Assembly (NCBI GenBank): GCA_934095845.1
Contig: CAKOKS010000001.1
Location: 152,534 to 216,533, forward strand
DNA length: 64,000 bases
From: an uncultured Bacilli bacterium
GTDB taxonomy: Bacteria; Bacillota_I; Bacilli_A; RF39; UBA660
Reading direction: 5' to 3'
The stretch's first letter is position 1. Each line of letters starts with the position of its first letter. Below the pieces are notes generated by a model. That model made no database searches, was not told the DNA's origin, and worked only from the letters and a program-made list of their open reading frames with translations. Shown piece after piece: positions 32,804 to 42,206 of the stretch. The position numbers were made by a program, and so were the translations under genes.

Positions 32804-32865
32804 TAGGTTCTAATTTTGTCGACATTTGTCGAGTCTATTGACATACGTATTTTAGCCTTTATAAT
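32804..32865 (+). promoter_or_regulatory. Toxin B promoter with two tandem Spo0A-like boxes
   Basis: TTGACA (32838-32843), 16 bp, TATAAT (32860-32865). Just upstream, TGTCGAC (32817-32823) and TGTCGAG (32827-32833) each match six of seven bases of the 0A box and are spaced exactly 10 bp. About 40 bp, from the TTAGGTTC upstream to the -35, is almost identical to TA locus D. Confidence 0.6.
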
Positions 32866-32965
32866 AACCATTCGAGAAGCAGAGGAAGATGCTTATCACT
32901 TTCCAAGAAGAGGCTAAAATTCAGGTGGGTTTTGGTTAAGTAGTACAAAAAGGAGTGTGATACGA

Positions 32966-33049
32966 ATGAAGAAAGATAATCACATAAGGTTACTTTATTT
33001 AATCGTTTTTGTATTGTTAATAATAATATTAAAATTATTATGGCAATAA
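32966..33049 (+). CDS. Type I toxin-like small hydrophobic peptide B (27 aa)
   Basis: 27 codons: polar/basic start MKKDNHIRLLY, a hydrophobic core (LIVFVLLIIILKLL) and a Trp-Gln end. AAGGAGTGTGA is the ribosome site. A long leader of about 95 nt contains GAGAAGC..GATGCTTATCAC, which is partly complementary to the 5' end of the antisense RNA made from the other strand. The layout equals loci C and D although the peptide sequence differs, so the RNA frame is conserved while the peptide has changed. Membrane toxicity is inferred. Confidence 0.65.
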   Translation: MKKDNHIRLLYLIVFVLLIIILKLLWQ

Positions 33050-33135
33050 AAAAAGCATCTTTATTCTACTGAATAAGGATGCTACACAAACAACGTGGTA
33101 AGCATCAGCCTCTTATGAAACTCTTGCTTCTCACT
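33047..33135 (-). ncRNA. Predicted antitoxin RNA B
   Basis: On the minus strand TTTACA (33170-33165), 17 bp, TATATT (33147-33142). The RNA would start GTGAGAAGC near 33135 and end at the hairpin GCATCTTTATTC/GAATAAGGATGC (33055-33082) followed by U residues. Its first ten bases, GTGAGAAGCA, pair with TGCTTATCAC (32890-32899) in the toxin leader with one mismatch. Confidence 0.65.
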
Positions 33136-33249
33136 AAATTAAATATAACATGAGACATATAAAATGTAAATATTTACACATAATATTAATATTAAATATA
33201 ATGTACAACAAAAATACTGTATACTTAGTATAGAATGGTGTGTGTAAAA

Positions 33250-33518
33250 ATGAAAAGGAGAAGCTTATCAATAAAGAAAATAGTTTAAACTATGGATCTT
33301 TGTCAACAACAGCAAGTGATTTAACTGGAAAAGAATGGATTTATAGTACAAGTTATTGGACGATGACTAGTTATACTTCTTCAAACTATAGTGTTTGGTA
33401 TATGAGATCCATAGGTGAACTTAATTATGATTATCAAGCTACAGATAGCAGATATAATAACAACAAATACTATGGAGTTAGACCAGTTCTTGTTATAGAT
33501 AAAGATTTAATCAAATAA
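33250..33518 (+). pseudogene. Remnant of a surface-protein gene (start and C-terminal domain only)
   Basis: The promoter region and start (GAATGGTGTGTGTA, ATG, AAAAGGAGAAG) match the intact gene at 48866. After about 12 codons the frame hits TAA (33286-33288). A second frame then encodes only the lectin-like C-terminal piece (SYWTMTSYTSSNYSVWYMRS to YYGVRPVLVIDKD), which parallels SPVMVHTDGYARVG..GVRPVISL in the paralog. So the middle of the gene has been deleted and the ends joined out of frame. A short translated reading from GTG 33240 would cross the ribosome region and is unlikely to be functional. Confidence 0.7.
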
Positions 33519-33519
33519 A

Positions 33520-33552
33520 AAACTACGAAGAAATATCTTCGTGTTTTATTTT
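33520..33552. terminator. Bidirectional terminator between surface remnant and clpP
   Basis: ACGAAGA and TCTTCGT pair around AATA, with A-rich sequence before and T-rich after, serving both converging genes. Confidence 0.75.
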
Positions 33553-34115
33553 AATATTTTATCTACAATACCATAATCTAGGGCTTCTTCTGCATCCATA
33601 TAATGATCTCTTTTAGTATCATTATTTATTTTTTTTATTGATTTATTCGTGTTTTTTGCAAGTAACTTATTTAGTTTTTCTCTTAAATGTAAAATTCTAT
33701 CTGCTTGTATTTGAATTTCTGTTGCTTGACCTTGAGCTCCACCTAAAACTTCATGAATCATTACTTCAGCATTTTCTAAAATACATCTTTTTCCTTTTTT
33801 GCCACTTGAAAGTAGAAAAGCTCCCATAGATGCACTCATACCAACACCGATAGTTGATACATCACTTTTAATAATATTCATTGTATCATATATTGCCAAA
33901 CCTGCTGTAACAGAACCTCCAGGAGAATTTATATACAGATAAATATCATCATGATTTAATGAATCTAAATATAAAAGTTCTGAAATAACTAAAGATGATA
34001 CTTCATCATTTATTTCACCACTTAAAAATATAATTCTATCTTTTAATAATCTAGAATAAATATCATAGATTTGATGTCCTTCATAATTTTTTTCTACTAT
34101 TGTTGGAATTATCAA
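33546..34115 (-). CDS. clpP: ATP-dependent Clp protease proteolytic subunit
   Basis: 189 residues from TTG, 6 bp after AGGTGA. The catalytic triad is visible: Ser96 in GMSASMGAFLL, His121 in MIHEVLGGAQG and Asp170 in DTKRDHYM. YLYINSPGGSVTAGLAIYD is the standard substrate-channel strand. ClpP forms a double heptamer that degrades proteins fed by ClpX or ClpC. The length is close to normal (about 195). It stands alone on the minus strand. A clpX gene is not in the window. I see no CtsR operator in its short upstream region. Confidence 0.95.
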   Translation of the reverse strand: MIIPTIVEKNYEGHQIYDIYSRLLKDRIIFLSGEINDEVSSLVISELLYLDSLNHDDIYLYINSPGGSVTAGLAIYDTMNIIKSDVSTIGVGMSASMGAFLLSSGKKGKRCILENAEVMIHEVLGGAQGQATEIQIQADRILHLREKLNKLLAKNTNKSIKKINNDTKRDHYMDAEEALDYGIVDKILK

Positions 34116-34241
34116 TTATTATCACCTAATAATATTATAAATAAAAAGTGTAAAAATATTCTTAAATAAAATGACAAATAAACACGAATTTTATAATAAA
34201 GTATTGTATTTCATGATATAATTTAAAATAGGTGAAATACT

Positions 34242-35681
34242 ATGAATAATAAAGAATATGTTGCTGGGTTAAAATTTTTATTATATGTAGCTGTAAAAGA
34301 GCTTTATAATGGTGATGTCTTATTTCATCATTCATTAGATAAAGGAATATATACAACTATTAAAAGTGATACTACTATTGGTGAAGAAGAAGTTAACAAA
34401 ATAAAAGAATATATGAAGTCACTTGTTGAAAAAGATATTCCAATAGAAAAGAAAATGGTTACTAAAAAAGATGCATATAATTATTTTAAAAATAAAAATA
34501 TTGAAGAAAAAATGTATAATGTTTTAAATATTAGTAATTTAACTATATCTTTATTTAAACTTAAAAATTATTATAATTATTTTTATACACATGATATGGT
34601 TAAAAGTACTAAAGAACTAAGTTTATTTGATTTACACTTTATAAGTAATAATGAACTTATTTTAATATATCCAACTAATAATGAAATTATATATTCTTTT
34701 AGACATAAAGTATATCAAGCATTTTCTGAATATGATGAATGGTTAAAAAGATTAAATGTTAATTACGTCATGGATATTAACAAACTAATTGCTGAAGGAA
34801 AGATAAAAGATTTTATTCGTAAAAATGATATAATGGTTGATAATAAACTTGAACATATTGCTGAAGAAATAGCTATAAATAATAAAAAAATAGTTTTAAT
34901 AGCTGGTCCTTCTAGCAGTGGTAAAACAACAACAAGTAAAAAATTAAGTTTATTTTTATCTAGTTTAGGAGCAAATGCAATACCTCTTTCTTTAGATGAT
35001 TTCTTCTTGAATAGAGATGAAACTCCTTTAGATGAATTTGGTAATAAAGATTATGAATCAATTAATTCTTTAGATTTAAAATTATTTAATAAGGTATTAG
35101 ATGATTTATTAAATGGAAAATCTACTCATTTACCAACTTATAATTTTATAACTGGAGAAAAAGAAATAAGTGATAAAGAAACTATTTTAAGTGAAAAAGA
35201 TTGTTTAGTTATTGAAGGTTTACATGGACTAAATCCTGCTTTAATAAGTGATGAATATAAAAGTATGATTTATAAAATATATATTAGTCCATTAACACCT
35301 TTAAATGTTGATAGACATAATTATGTTTCTACAACTGAAAATAGACTTTTAAGAAGAATTATAAGAGATTTTAGAACTCGTGGAAAAAGTGGAGAGGATT
35401 CACTTGCTTCTTGGAATAGTGTTAGAAGAGGAGAAGAAAAATATATTTTCCCTTATACAGATGATGCAGATGCTGTTTTAAATACTGCTTATGCATATGA
35501 AATTGGTGTTTTAAAAGTTTATGTTGAGCCTATACTATATAGTATAGATTTAAATAGTGAATATTATAGTGAGGCTAGAAGAATATTAGATCACTTAAAG
35601 ACATTTTATTCAATACCAAGTGAATATGTAAGTGAAGATAATTTGTTAAGAGAATTTATTGGTGGATCAAGTTTTGAATAG
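34242..35681 (+). CDS. Nucleoside (uridine) kinase-family protein with N-terminal extension
   Basis: 479 residues. The N-terminal 200 residues resemble the tRNA-synthetase second-additional-domain-like part seen in clostridial 'nucleoside kinase' proteins. The P-loop is AGPSSSGKTT (221-230), followed by IPLSLDDFFLNRD and CLVIEGLHGLNPAL. DRHNYVSTTENRLLRRIIRDFRTRG is the lid. It would phosphorylate uridine or cytidine, or a related substrate. The N-terminal half lacks the usual TGS domain. The gene has TATAAT at 34217 and AGGTGAA, and lies 11 bp before gapA, so the two are probably cotranscribed. Confidence 0.82.
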   Translation: MNNKEYVAGLKFLLYVAVKELYNGDVLFHHSLDKGIYTTIKSDTTIGEEEVNKIKEYMKSLVEKDIPIEKKMVTKKDAYNYFKNKNIEEKMYNVLNISNLTISLFKLKNYYNYFYTHDMVKSTKELSLFDLHFISNNELILIYPTNNEIIYSFRHKVYQAFSEYDEWLKRLNVNYVMDINKLIAEGKIKDFIRKNDIMVDNKLEHIAEEIAINNKKIVLIAGPSSSGKTTTSKKLSLFLSSLGANAIPLSLDDFFLNRDETPLDEFGNKDYESINSLDLKLFNKVLDDLLNGKSTHLPTYNFITGEKEISDKETILSEKDCLVIEGLHGLNPALISDEYKSMIYKIYISPLTPLNVDRHNYVSTTENRLLRRIIRDFRTRGKSGEDSLASWNSVRRGEEKYIFPYTDDADAVLNTAYAYEIGVLKVYVEPILYSIDLNSEYYSEARRILDHLKTFYSIPSEYVSEDNLLREFIGGSSFE

Positions 35682-35692
35682 GAGAGGATTTT

Positions 35693-36694
35693 ATGAAAAA
35701 AATAGCTATTAATGGATTTGGAAGAATTGGAAGATTAGCATTTAGAGAACTTTTGAAGAATCAAGAATATGAAGTAGTTGCAATTAATGATTTAACAAGT
35801 GTTGAAGATTTATATTATTTGCTAAAATATGATTCTAATTTTAGAATGTATGATGCAAGTGAATTAAGTTTTGATGATGAATCATTAATCGTTAAAGGTA
35901 AACATGTACGTGTATTTAAAGAAATGGATGCTGCAAATTTACCTTGGGGTGAACTTAATATAGATGCTGTTTTAGAATGTTCTGGACATTATACAGATAT
36001 TGATGCAGCTTCATCTCATATAAAAGCAGGAGCTAAACATGTTATTATATCTGCTCCAGGTAAAGGAGATATGAAAACTATTGTATTTGGTGTAAATTCA
36101 AGAAGTTTAACAGGAGAAGAAAAAATAATTTCTGCTGCTTCTTGTACTACAAATTGTCTTGCTCCAGTTTTAAACTTATTAGATAAATATTATGGAGTAG
36201 AATATGGATATATGACTACTATTCATGCAACAACTAATGATCAAACTACTTTAGATGTTGCTCATAAAAAAGGAGCTTTTTCAAGACGTGGAAGAAGTGC
36301 TTTAGAAAATATAATACCTGCATCAACTGGAGCTGCAAGCGCAATCGGAAAAGTATTGCCTAATTTAAATGGTAAATTAAAAGGTTCTGCTTTTAGAGTT
36401 CCAACAATTGATGGATCTGTAGTTGACTTAACTGTTAAATTAAAGAAGAATGTAACTAAAGAAGAAATAAATGAAATGTTTAAAAATAACCAAAGTGATG
36501 TTATTAAAATTACATTTGATCCTATTGTTTCAAGTGACATTATAGGTCAAACAGTTGGTTCTTTAGTTGATGGACTTTTAACTGATGTATTAGAAAGTGA
36601 AAATGAAAACTTAGTTAAAATAGTAGCTTGGTATGATAATGAACTTGGCTATACTAATCAAATGATTAGAACTTTAGGAGAATTATTAAAATGA
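35693..36694 (+). CDS. gapA: Glyceraldehyde-3-phosphate dehydrogenase, type I
   Basis: 333 residues. The N-terminal NAD site is INGFGRIGRLAFREL, and the catalytic Cys151 lies in SAASCTTNCLAP. The S-loop and following HKKGAFSRRGRSALENIIP are canonical, as is the C-terminal WYDNELGYTNQMIRTLGELL. It oxidises glyceraldehyde-3-phosphate in glycolysis. Asp33 (INDL) suggests preference for NAD. AGGAGAGGATTTT is a strong ribosome site. It overlaps the following gene by 4 bp (ATGA), an unusual partner, since pgk or tpi would be expected. Confidence 0.97.
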   Translation: MKKIAINGFGRIGRLAFRELLKNQEYEVVAINDLTSVEDLYYLLKYDSNFRMYDASELSFDDESLIVKGKHVRVFKEMDAANLPWGELNIDAVLECSGHYTDIDAASSHIKAGAKHVIISAPGKGDMKTIVFGVNSRSLTGEEKIISAASCTTNCLAPVLNLLDKYYGVEYGYMTTIHATTNDQTTLDVAHKKGAFSRRGRSALENIIPASTGAASAIGKVLPNLNGKLKGSAFRVPTIDGSVVDLTVKLKKNVTKEEINEMFKNNQSDVIKITFDPIVSSDIIGQTVGSLVDGLLTDVLESENENLVKIVAWYDNELGYTNQMIRTLGELLK

Positions 36695-37359
36695 AAAATG
36701 TAGTTAAATATTTTCTTTTAACGATTTTGTTAATTCCATGTATTTGTTTTGCTGAATCAACTAACTTTCAACCAACTTATGAAGTTGATACAGAAATAAA
36801 AGACAATTATCTTTATATTATGCTTGGTTATGAAGGTGATGATATAGAGAGTATTGATGAGACTATAGCATTTAAAACTGGTACAATTGAACTTACTAGC
36901 ATCGATGCAATGAATGGATATTCAGTAAAAAAACAAGAACTAACAAAAGATGGTAAATATACTAAAATAAATTTAAGTATTGAAAATGCCGAACTCGCTA
37001 CTAATAAAAATTATGCAATATTAGAATTTAAAGTAGATAATACTAAATATACAGATTTATTTTTCTATAATATAGATGGATTAAATATAAAATCTAAATT
37101 TAGAAATAATGGTAATATTTTAGCTTTAAGAAAAGATAATGATTTAATGATTACAACTAAGAAAGATATTACTTCATCTACTAAAACTCAATATTTCTTT
37201 ATAAATAATATGAATATATTTATAATTATTGGAATTTGCTTATTTATATGTTTAATGGTATTTATTAATTTACCAAATAAAAAGAAAAAAACAAATGTTG
37301 AAGAAAGAAAAGATTATAATGAAGAAATTGATTCATCATTTTATAATAAAGATATTTAA
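36691..37359 (+). CDS. Exported protein with C-terminal membrane anchor, unknown
   Basis: 222 residues. The signal peptide is YFLLTILLIPCICFAES, followed by a beta-rich outer domain (about 22-150), a membrane helix (about 165-187) and a Lys/Asp-rich cytoplasmic tail. The topology is that of the cohesin protein at 31425, and the strand pattern (NYLYIMLGYEG, YAILEFKVDN) weakly recalls a cohesin fold, but I cannot assign it. Its start overlaps the gapA stop, so it is translationally coupled to a glycolytic gene, which is odd. About 90 bp follow before a perfect palindrome. Confidence 0.7.
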   Translation: MKNVVKYFLLTILLIPCICFAESTNFQPTYEVDTEIKDNYLYIMLGYEGDDIESIDETIAFKTGTIELTSIDAMNGYSVKKQELTKDGKYTKINLSIENAELATNKNYAILEFKVDNTKYTDLFFYNIDGLNIKSKFRNNGNILALRKDNDLMITTKKDITSSTKTQYFFINNMNIFIIIGICLFICLMVFINLPNKKKKTNVEERKDYNEEIDSSFYNKDI

Positions 37360-37448
37360 AATTATTAATATTTTTATAGTGTGAAATGTGAAATTAGCTT
37401 TTAAAACTTGTTTTTTTATTAATATATTCTTTTTACTTAGAATTTTAT

Positions 37449-37488
37449 AAAGTAAAGTTATTCCAGTATACTGGAATAACTTTACTTT
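37449..37488. terminator. Perfect 18-bp inverted repeat, probable terminator
   Basis: An 18-base arm beginning AAAGTAAAGTTATTCCAG pairs perfectly with its partner around the loop TATA, followed by TGTTAAAT. A/T runs lie inside the stem ends, so it could act in both directions. An operator or small mobile-element end is less likely. Confidence 0.55.
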
Positions 37489-37526
37489 TGTTAAATATGT
37501 CTTTATAATGTAATAGAGGTGAAAAA

Positions 37527-38726
37527 ATGTTAATAAGAGAAAAATACTTATCAAAAATTAGAGGCTTTTATCATACCGAATCATTAATTAAAATTATATA
37601 TGGTATGAGAAGAAGCGGAAAATCTGTAATATTAAATCAAATAAAGGATGAATTATTAAATCAAGGTATAAAAGAAGATAATATTATTTATATAAACTTT
37701 GAATCTTTAAAATTTGATTTTATAAAAAATGCTAAAGATTTATTCAATTATATAGAGGCTTTGAAGACAAATGATAATAAATATTATGTTTTTTTAGATG
37801 AGATACAGAAAGTTGATGATTTTGAAAAAGGAATTAACTCATTAAGAATTACCAATAATTATAGCATATTTATAACTGGATCAAATAGTCGAATGACATT
37901 ACTAGAATTATCAACAGATTTATCTGGTAGATATGTTAGTTTTAGAGTAAATCCTTTATCTTTTAAAGAAATTGTTGAATTAACTAAAACACAGAAAAAA
38001 GATTACGAAAATTTATTATTTGATATATTTAAATGGGGAGGATTACCACAAAGGTTTTTATTTACTAATGATGATGATAAGTATAGTTATTTATCTAGTG
38101 TATATGATTCAATAATTTTAAAAGATATTGTTGAAAGATTAGGAATAAAAGATATTGCTTCATTTAATAAAGTACTACAATATATGTTAGATACTGAGAG
38201 CAGAGAATTTTCAAGAGATAATGTAATTGAATATCTAAAAAAAGAATATCATGAAATAGCAAATGACACTTTGTATAATTATTTAGAAGCTTTTACGACA
38301 ACATTTATAATGAATAAAGTATATAGGTATGATGTTCATGGTAAAAACATATTAAAAACGTTAAATAAATATTATTCTAATGATTTAGGAATAAAACAGA
38401 TAAAAACTAATAATCAGGAATTGAATTATTCTGTTGCTTTGGAGAATATTGTTTATAACGATTTAATTGGAAAAGATTATAAGGTTTTTATTGGAAAAAC
38501 TAAAAAAGGTGAAATAGATTTTATAGCTTCAAAAAATAATCAATTTAAATATATTCAAGTTTGCTTTGATATTACTGATGAAAACACAAGATTAAGGGAA
38601 TTTGGCGCATTTGATGAGATAGTCGAAGGGGAAAAATATATAATAACTTTGACCAAAGAAGATTATTCTGTAAACGGAATAAAACAAATTAATTTATTTG
38701 ACTTTTTAATGAATGATGATTTTTAA
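37527..38726 (+). CDS. AAA_14/DUF4143 family ATPase
   Basis: 399 residues. Walker A is GMRRSGKSVIL (26-36), Walker B YVFLDEIQK, sensor FITGSNSRM and the GRYVSFRVNPLSFKE region. The C-terminal DUF4143 part contains GKTKKGEIDFIASKNN, with IQVCF where relatives have an ExK, so the nuclease-like motif is altered. This is a different subgroup from the protein at 17259, which has a longer N-terminal lead. AGAGGTGAAAAA precedes the ATG. It stands between the 18-bp palindrome and the ileS leader. Its biological role is unknown. Confidence 0.85.
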   Translation: MLIREKYLSKIRGFYHTESLIKIIYGMRRSGKSVILNQIKDELLNQGIKEDNIIYINFESLKFDFIKNAKDLFNYIEALKTNDNKYYVFLDEIQKVDDFEKGINSLRITNNYSIFITGSNSRMTLLELSTDLSGRYVSFRVNPLSFKEIVELTKTQKKDYENLLFDIFKWGGLPQRFLFTNDDDKYSYLSSVYDSIILKDIVERLGIKDIASFNKVLQYMLDTESREFSRDNVIEYLKKEYHEIANDTLYNYLEAFTTTFIMNKVYRYDVHGKNILKTLNKYYSNDLGIKQIKTNNQELNYSVALENIVYNDLIGKDYKVFIGKTKKGEIDFIASKNNQFKYIQVCFDITDENTRLREFGAFDEIVEGEKYIITLTKEDYSVNGIKQINLFDFLMNDDF

Positions 38727-38787
38727 TAATAAATATTAAAAGCTATTATAAATTTAGGTTTTGAACTAGTTAAAACTAAATTTAGGT

Positions 38788-38816
38788 TTGACAAATATAA
38801 AATTTAATTCTATAAT
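38788..38816 (+). promoter_or_regulatory. Promoter of the ileS leader
   Basis: A consensus promoter: TTGACA (38788-38793), 17 bp, TATAAT (38811-38816). Confidence 0.85.
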
Positions 38817-38821
38817 TTGTT

Positions 38822-39042
38822 GTATAAAGCAATTGATGAAGACGTTAAATAGATGTTTTTTCTAGAGAAGCTGTGGTTGGTGAAAACAGTTAAAAAATGC
38901 TATTTATGAATCACTTCTGATGTGTCTTGGGGATAAGCCAAGAACGTTTACTGCGTTAAAGTTAATAAAGTGTGAATTACATTCATAAAATAGGATGGTA
39001 CCACGGACTTGTTCGTTCCTATATTATGGATGTTTTTTTATT
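38822..39042 (+). promoter_or_regulatory. T-box leader (isoleucine) controlling ileS
   Basis: Stem I parts include AGAGAAGCTGTGGTTGGTGAAAACAG-like sequence at about 38864-38889 (key blocks AGAGAAGC and TTGGTGAAAAC). The specifier ATC lies at 38910-38912, in GAATCAC, and codes for isoleucine, agreeing with the gene downstream. The T-box AGGATGGTACCACGG starts at 38992. AATAGGA and TTCCTATATT make the terminator, followed by a T run at 39033-39039. Uncharged tRNA-Ile would favour the antiterminator and ileS expression. Confidence 0.92.
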
Positions 39043-39057
39043 GGGAAGGAAATGGTT

Positions 39058-42000
39058 ATGAAAAATTTTAAAGAACTTGATAAAAGAAAAACAAGTGAAG
39101 TTGAAGAAAGTATCTTAGATTCTTGGAAAAAAGAAGATATTTTAAATGAAACTATTGAAAACAGAAAAGATGGAAAAAATTGGGTTTTCTATGATGGACC
39201 AATATATGCAAATGCTAAACCTGGAATTCATCATGTTCTTGCTAAAACTATAAAAGATTCATTTTGTAAATATCATACAATGAAAGGTGAAAGAGTTTTA
39301 AGAAAAATAGGTCTTGATACACATGGACTTCCAATTGAAGTTAATGTTGAAAAGAAACTTGGTTTTAAAACAAAAGCTGATATAGAAGCATTTGGTGTTG
39401 AAAATTTCTGTCGTGAATGTAATAAAGCAACTGCTTTAAATATTGATGAAATAAACGCTGTTACAGATAAAATGGGTCAATTTATTGACTGTGAACATCC
39501 TTATGTAACTTGTTCAAATGAATATATTGAATCTGAATGGTGGATTATTAAAGAAATGGATAAGAAGGGTCTTTTATATCATGGAAATAAAGTTTTATGG
39601 TATTGTCCTAGATGTGGAACTGAACTTTCTCAAAATGAAGTTTCTCAAGGATATGAAGAAACAAGTGTCAATACAGTTATTGTTCCTTTAAAAAGAGTAG
39701 ATGCAGATGAATATTTTCTTGCATGGACAACAACTCCTTGGACATTAATGGCTAATGTTGCTATATGTGTTAATCCAAATATTAAATATGTTAAAGTATT
39801 ATCTCAAGGATATAAATTTATTTTAGCTGAAAGTTTGGCTACAAAAGTTTTAGGAGAAGATTTTGAAGTTCTTGAAACATTTGAAGGTAAAGATTTAGTT
39901 GGAATAAAATATGAACAATTAATGCCTTTTGTTAAAGTTGAAGGAAGATGTCATGAAGTTATAGCAGATAATTATGTTACTGCTGAAGATGGTACAGGAA
40001 TCGTTCATATTGCACCTGCATATGGTGAAGATGATAATCGTGTATGTCGTGAAAATGGTATTGGATTTGTAAATCCTGTTGGTTTAGATGGATGTTACAC
40101 AGAAGGACCATGGAAGGGAACATTGGTAACTAGTCCTGAACTTGAAATAGAAATTATTAAATGGTTAAAAGAAAATGATAAACTATTCAAAAAGATAAAA
40201 ATAACTCATGATTATCCACATTGCTGGAGATGCCATTCACCACTTATAAGTTATCCAAAACCAGCTTGGTATATTAAAACAACAGCATATAAAGATAAGA
40301 TAATTGAAGAAAATAATAAAATTAATTGGTATCCAGATTATGTTGGAACTAAACGTTTCTCTAACTGGCTTGAAAATATGATTGACTGGGGAATTTCTAG
40401 AAATAGATATTGGGGATGCCCACTTCCAGTTTGGACTTGTGAATGTGGTAATAAATGTGTAGTTGGTTCACTTGAGGAACTACAAAACTTAATTATTGAA
40501 GATATAGATGTTAAAAATATTGAATTACATCGTCCATATGTAGATGAACTTCATATTAAATGTGATAAATGTGGTGAGTCTATGGATAGAGTTAAAGATG
40601 TATTAGATGTATGGTTTGATTCAGGATCAATGCCTTATGCTCAATATCATTATCCATTTGAAAATAAAGAATTATTTGAAAGTCAATTTCCAGCTGATTT
40701 TATAGCTGAAGGGCTTGATCAAACTCGTGGATGGTTCTATGTATTACTTGTAATTTCAACAATTATATCTGGTAAATCTAGTTTCAAAAATGTTGTTGTA
40801 AATGATATGGTTCTAGATGGATTTGGTAAGAAAATGAGTAAATCAACTGGTAATGTTGTTGATCCAATAAAAGAACTTGAAGAATTTGGCGCAGATATAG
40901 TTAGATGGTATATGCTTTCTGTTTCTCCAGTATGGACTCCATTAAAATATGATTCAAAAGGTTGTAAAGAAGTCCATTCTAAGTTCTTTAATCCATTTAA
41001 AAATACTTATACATTCTTCCAAACTTATGCTAATATTGATGGAATTGATACAGATGAATGTTTTGTAGAATATAAAAATCGTGAAGAAATAGATAAATGG
41101 TTATTATCTAAATATAATAAATTAGTTAAAAATGTAACTGATGCCTATGAAGCATATGATTTAAATCAAGTTGTAAAACAAATTACTTCATTCGTATCTG
41201 ATGATTTATCTAATTGGTATATAAGAAGAAATAGAAATAGATTCTGGAGTAGTGAAATTGATAATTCTAAAAAATCAGTTTATATAACTACTTATGAAGT
41301 ATTAACTGGATTATGTAAATTATGTGCTCCAATTATACCTTATACAACCGAAGAAATTTATAGAAATCTAACTGGTGAAAAATCAGTTCATTTAAGTGAT
41401 TTCCCTAAATATGATGAAAGTTTAATAAATGAAGAAATTGAAGTAAAAATGGATTTAGTAAGAGATTTAATTTCTACTGGTAGATTTGTTCGTGAAGAAA
41501 CTAAGATAAAAGTACGTCAACCAATAAGTGAAGCTTTAATTGATGGTAAATATGAAAATATACTTGGAGATTTAGTAACACTTATAAATGAAGAGTTAAA
41601 TGTTAAAAAGGTTACATTTGTAGATGATTTATCTAAATATATGAACTTCATAATTAAACCTAACTTTAAAGTATGTGGTGCAATATTTGGTAAAAAGATG
41701 GGAATGTATCAACAAGCTTTAAATGATTTATCACTTGAAGATGAGGAATCTTTATTAAAAGAAGAAACTATTACAATAGATTTTGATGGTGAAAGACTTG
41801 ATATAACTCCTGATATGGTTGATATAAGAATTGATGCAAAAGAAGGATTTAATGTAGGTATGGAAAATAATAAATTCATTATTTTAAATACTGAACTTAC
41901 TCGTGAACTTTTACTTGAAGGACTTGCTCGTGAATTTGTTTCTAAAGTACAAAATTTAAGAAAAACAAGTGGCTTAAATATTGAAGATAGAATTAATCTT

Positions 42001-42159
42001 TATTTCCATGGTGATGATGAAGTAAATGATGCTTTAATAATGTTTAAAGATTATATTAAAGAAGAAACTTTAGCAGTTGTTTATGAAGAAAAAGAAACTG
42101 GTGAAGTTGTTGATATTAATGGTCATGATGTTATGATTTCAATTGAAAAGAGTGAATAA
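39058..42159 (+). CDS. ileS: Isoleucyl-tRNA synthetase, type 2-like
   Basis: About 1033 residues from ATG 39058, 7 bp after GGAAGGA; ATG 39052 is too near. The class I signature appears as KPGIHHVLAKT (residues 54-64) and KKMSKSTGN. Zinc-type cysteines are in CPRCG, CWRCH, CECGNKC and CDKCG. The length and the GIHH variant fit the long, eukaryote-like type 2 enzymes, which are often resistant to mupirocin, rather than the 920-residue bacterial type 1. It charges tRNA-Ile. Expression is controlled by the T-box upstream. A 21-bp repeat begins just before its stop. Confidence 0.95.
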   Translation: MKNFKELDKRKTSEVEESILDSWKKEDILNETIENRKDGKNWVFYDGPIYANAKPGIHHVLAKTIKDSFCKYHTMKGERVLRKIGLDTHGLPIEVNVEKKLGFKTKADIEAFGVENFCRECNKATALNIDEINAVTDKMGQFIDCEHPYVTCSNEYIESEWWIIKEMDKKGLLYHGNKVLWYCPRCGTELSQNEVSQGYEETSVNTVIVPLKRVDADEYFLAWTTTPWTLMANVAICVNPNIKYVKVLSQGYKFILAESLATKVLGEDFEVLETFEGKDLVGIKYEQLMPFVKVEGRCHEVIADNYVTAEDGTGIVHIAPAYGEDDNRVCRENGIGFVNPVGLDGCYTEGPWKGTLVTSPELEIEIIKWLKENDKLFKKIKITHDYPHCWRCHSPLISYPKPAWYIKTTAYKDKIIEENNKINWYPDYVGTKRFSNWLENMIDWGISRNRYWGCPLPVWTCECGNKCVVGSLEELQNLIIEDIDVKNIELHRPYVDELHIKCDKCGESMDRVKDVLDVWFDSGSMPYAQYHYPFENKELFESQFPADFIAEGLDQTRGWFYVLLVISTIISGKSSFKNVVVNDMVLDGFGKKMSKSTGNVVDPIKELEEFGADIVRWYMLSVSPVWTPLKYDSKGCKEVHSKFFNPFKNTYTFFQTYANIDGIDTDECFVEYKNREEIDKWLLSKYNKLVKNVTDAYEAYDLNQVVKQITSFVSDDLSNWYIRRNRNRFWSSEIDNSKKSVYITTYEVLTGLCKLCAPIIPYTTEEIYRNLTGEKSVHLSDFPKYDESLINEEIEVKMDLVRDLISTGRFVREETKIKVRQPISEALIDGKYENILGDLVTLINEELNVKKVTFVDDLSKYMNFIIKPNFKVCGAIFGKKMGMYQQALNDLSLEDEESLLKEETITIDFDGERLDITPDMVDIRIDAKEGFNVGMENNKFIILNTELTRELLLEGLAREFVSKVQNLRKTSGLNIEDRINLYFHGDDEVNDALIMFKDYIKEETLAVVYEEKETGEVVDINGHDVMISIEKSE

Positions 42160-42165
42160 CTCTTT
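42145..42165 (+). repeat. Direct repeat, left copy (21 bp) at the ileS end
   Basis: The 21 bases are identical to 43924-43944. The right copy is followed by T7 and works as a terminator (AAAGAGT/ACTCTTT); the left one is followed only by T3ATG. The pair flanks the surface protein 2 gene. Confidence 0.8.
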
Positions 42166-42206
42166 ATGTTCTATAAATATACATTAACAAAATAAAATAA
42201 ATAAAA

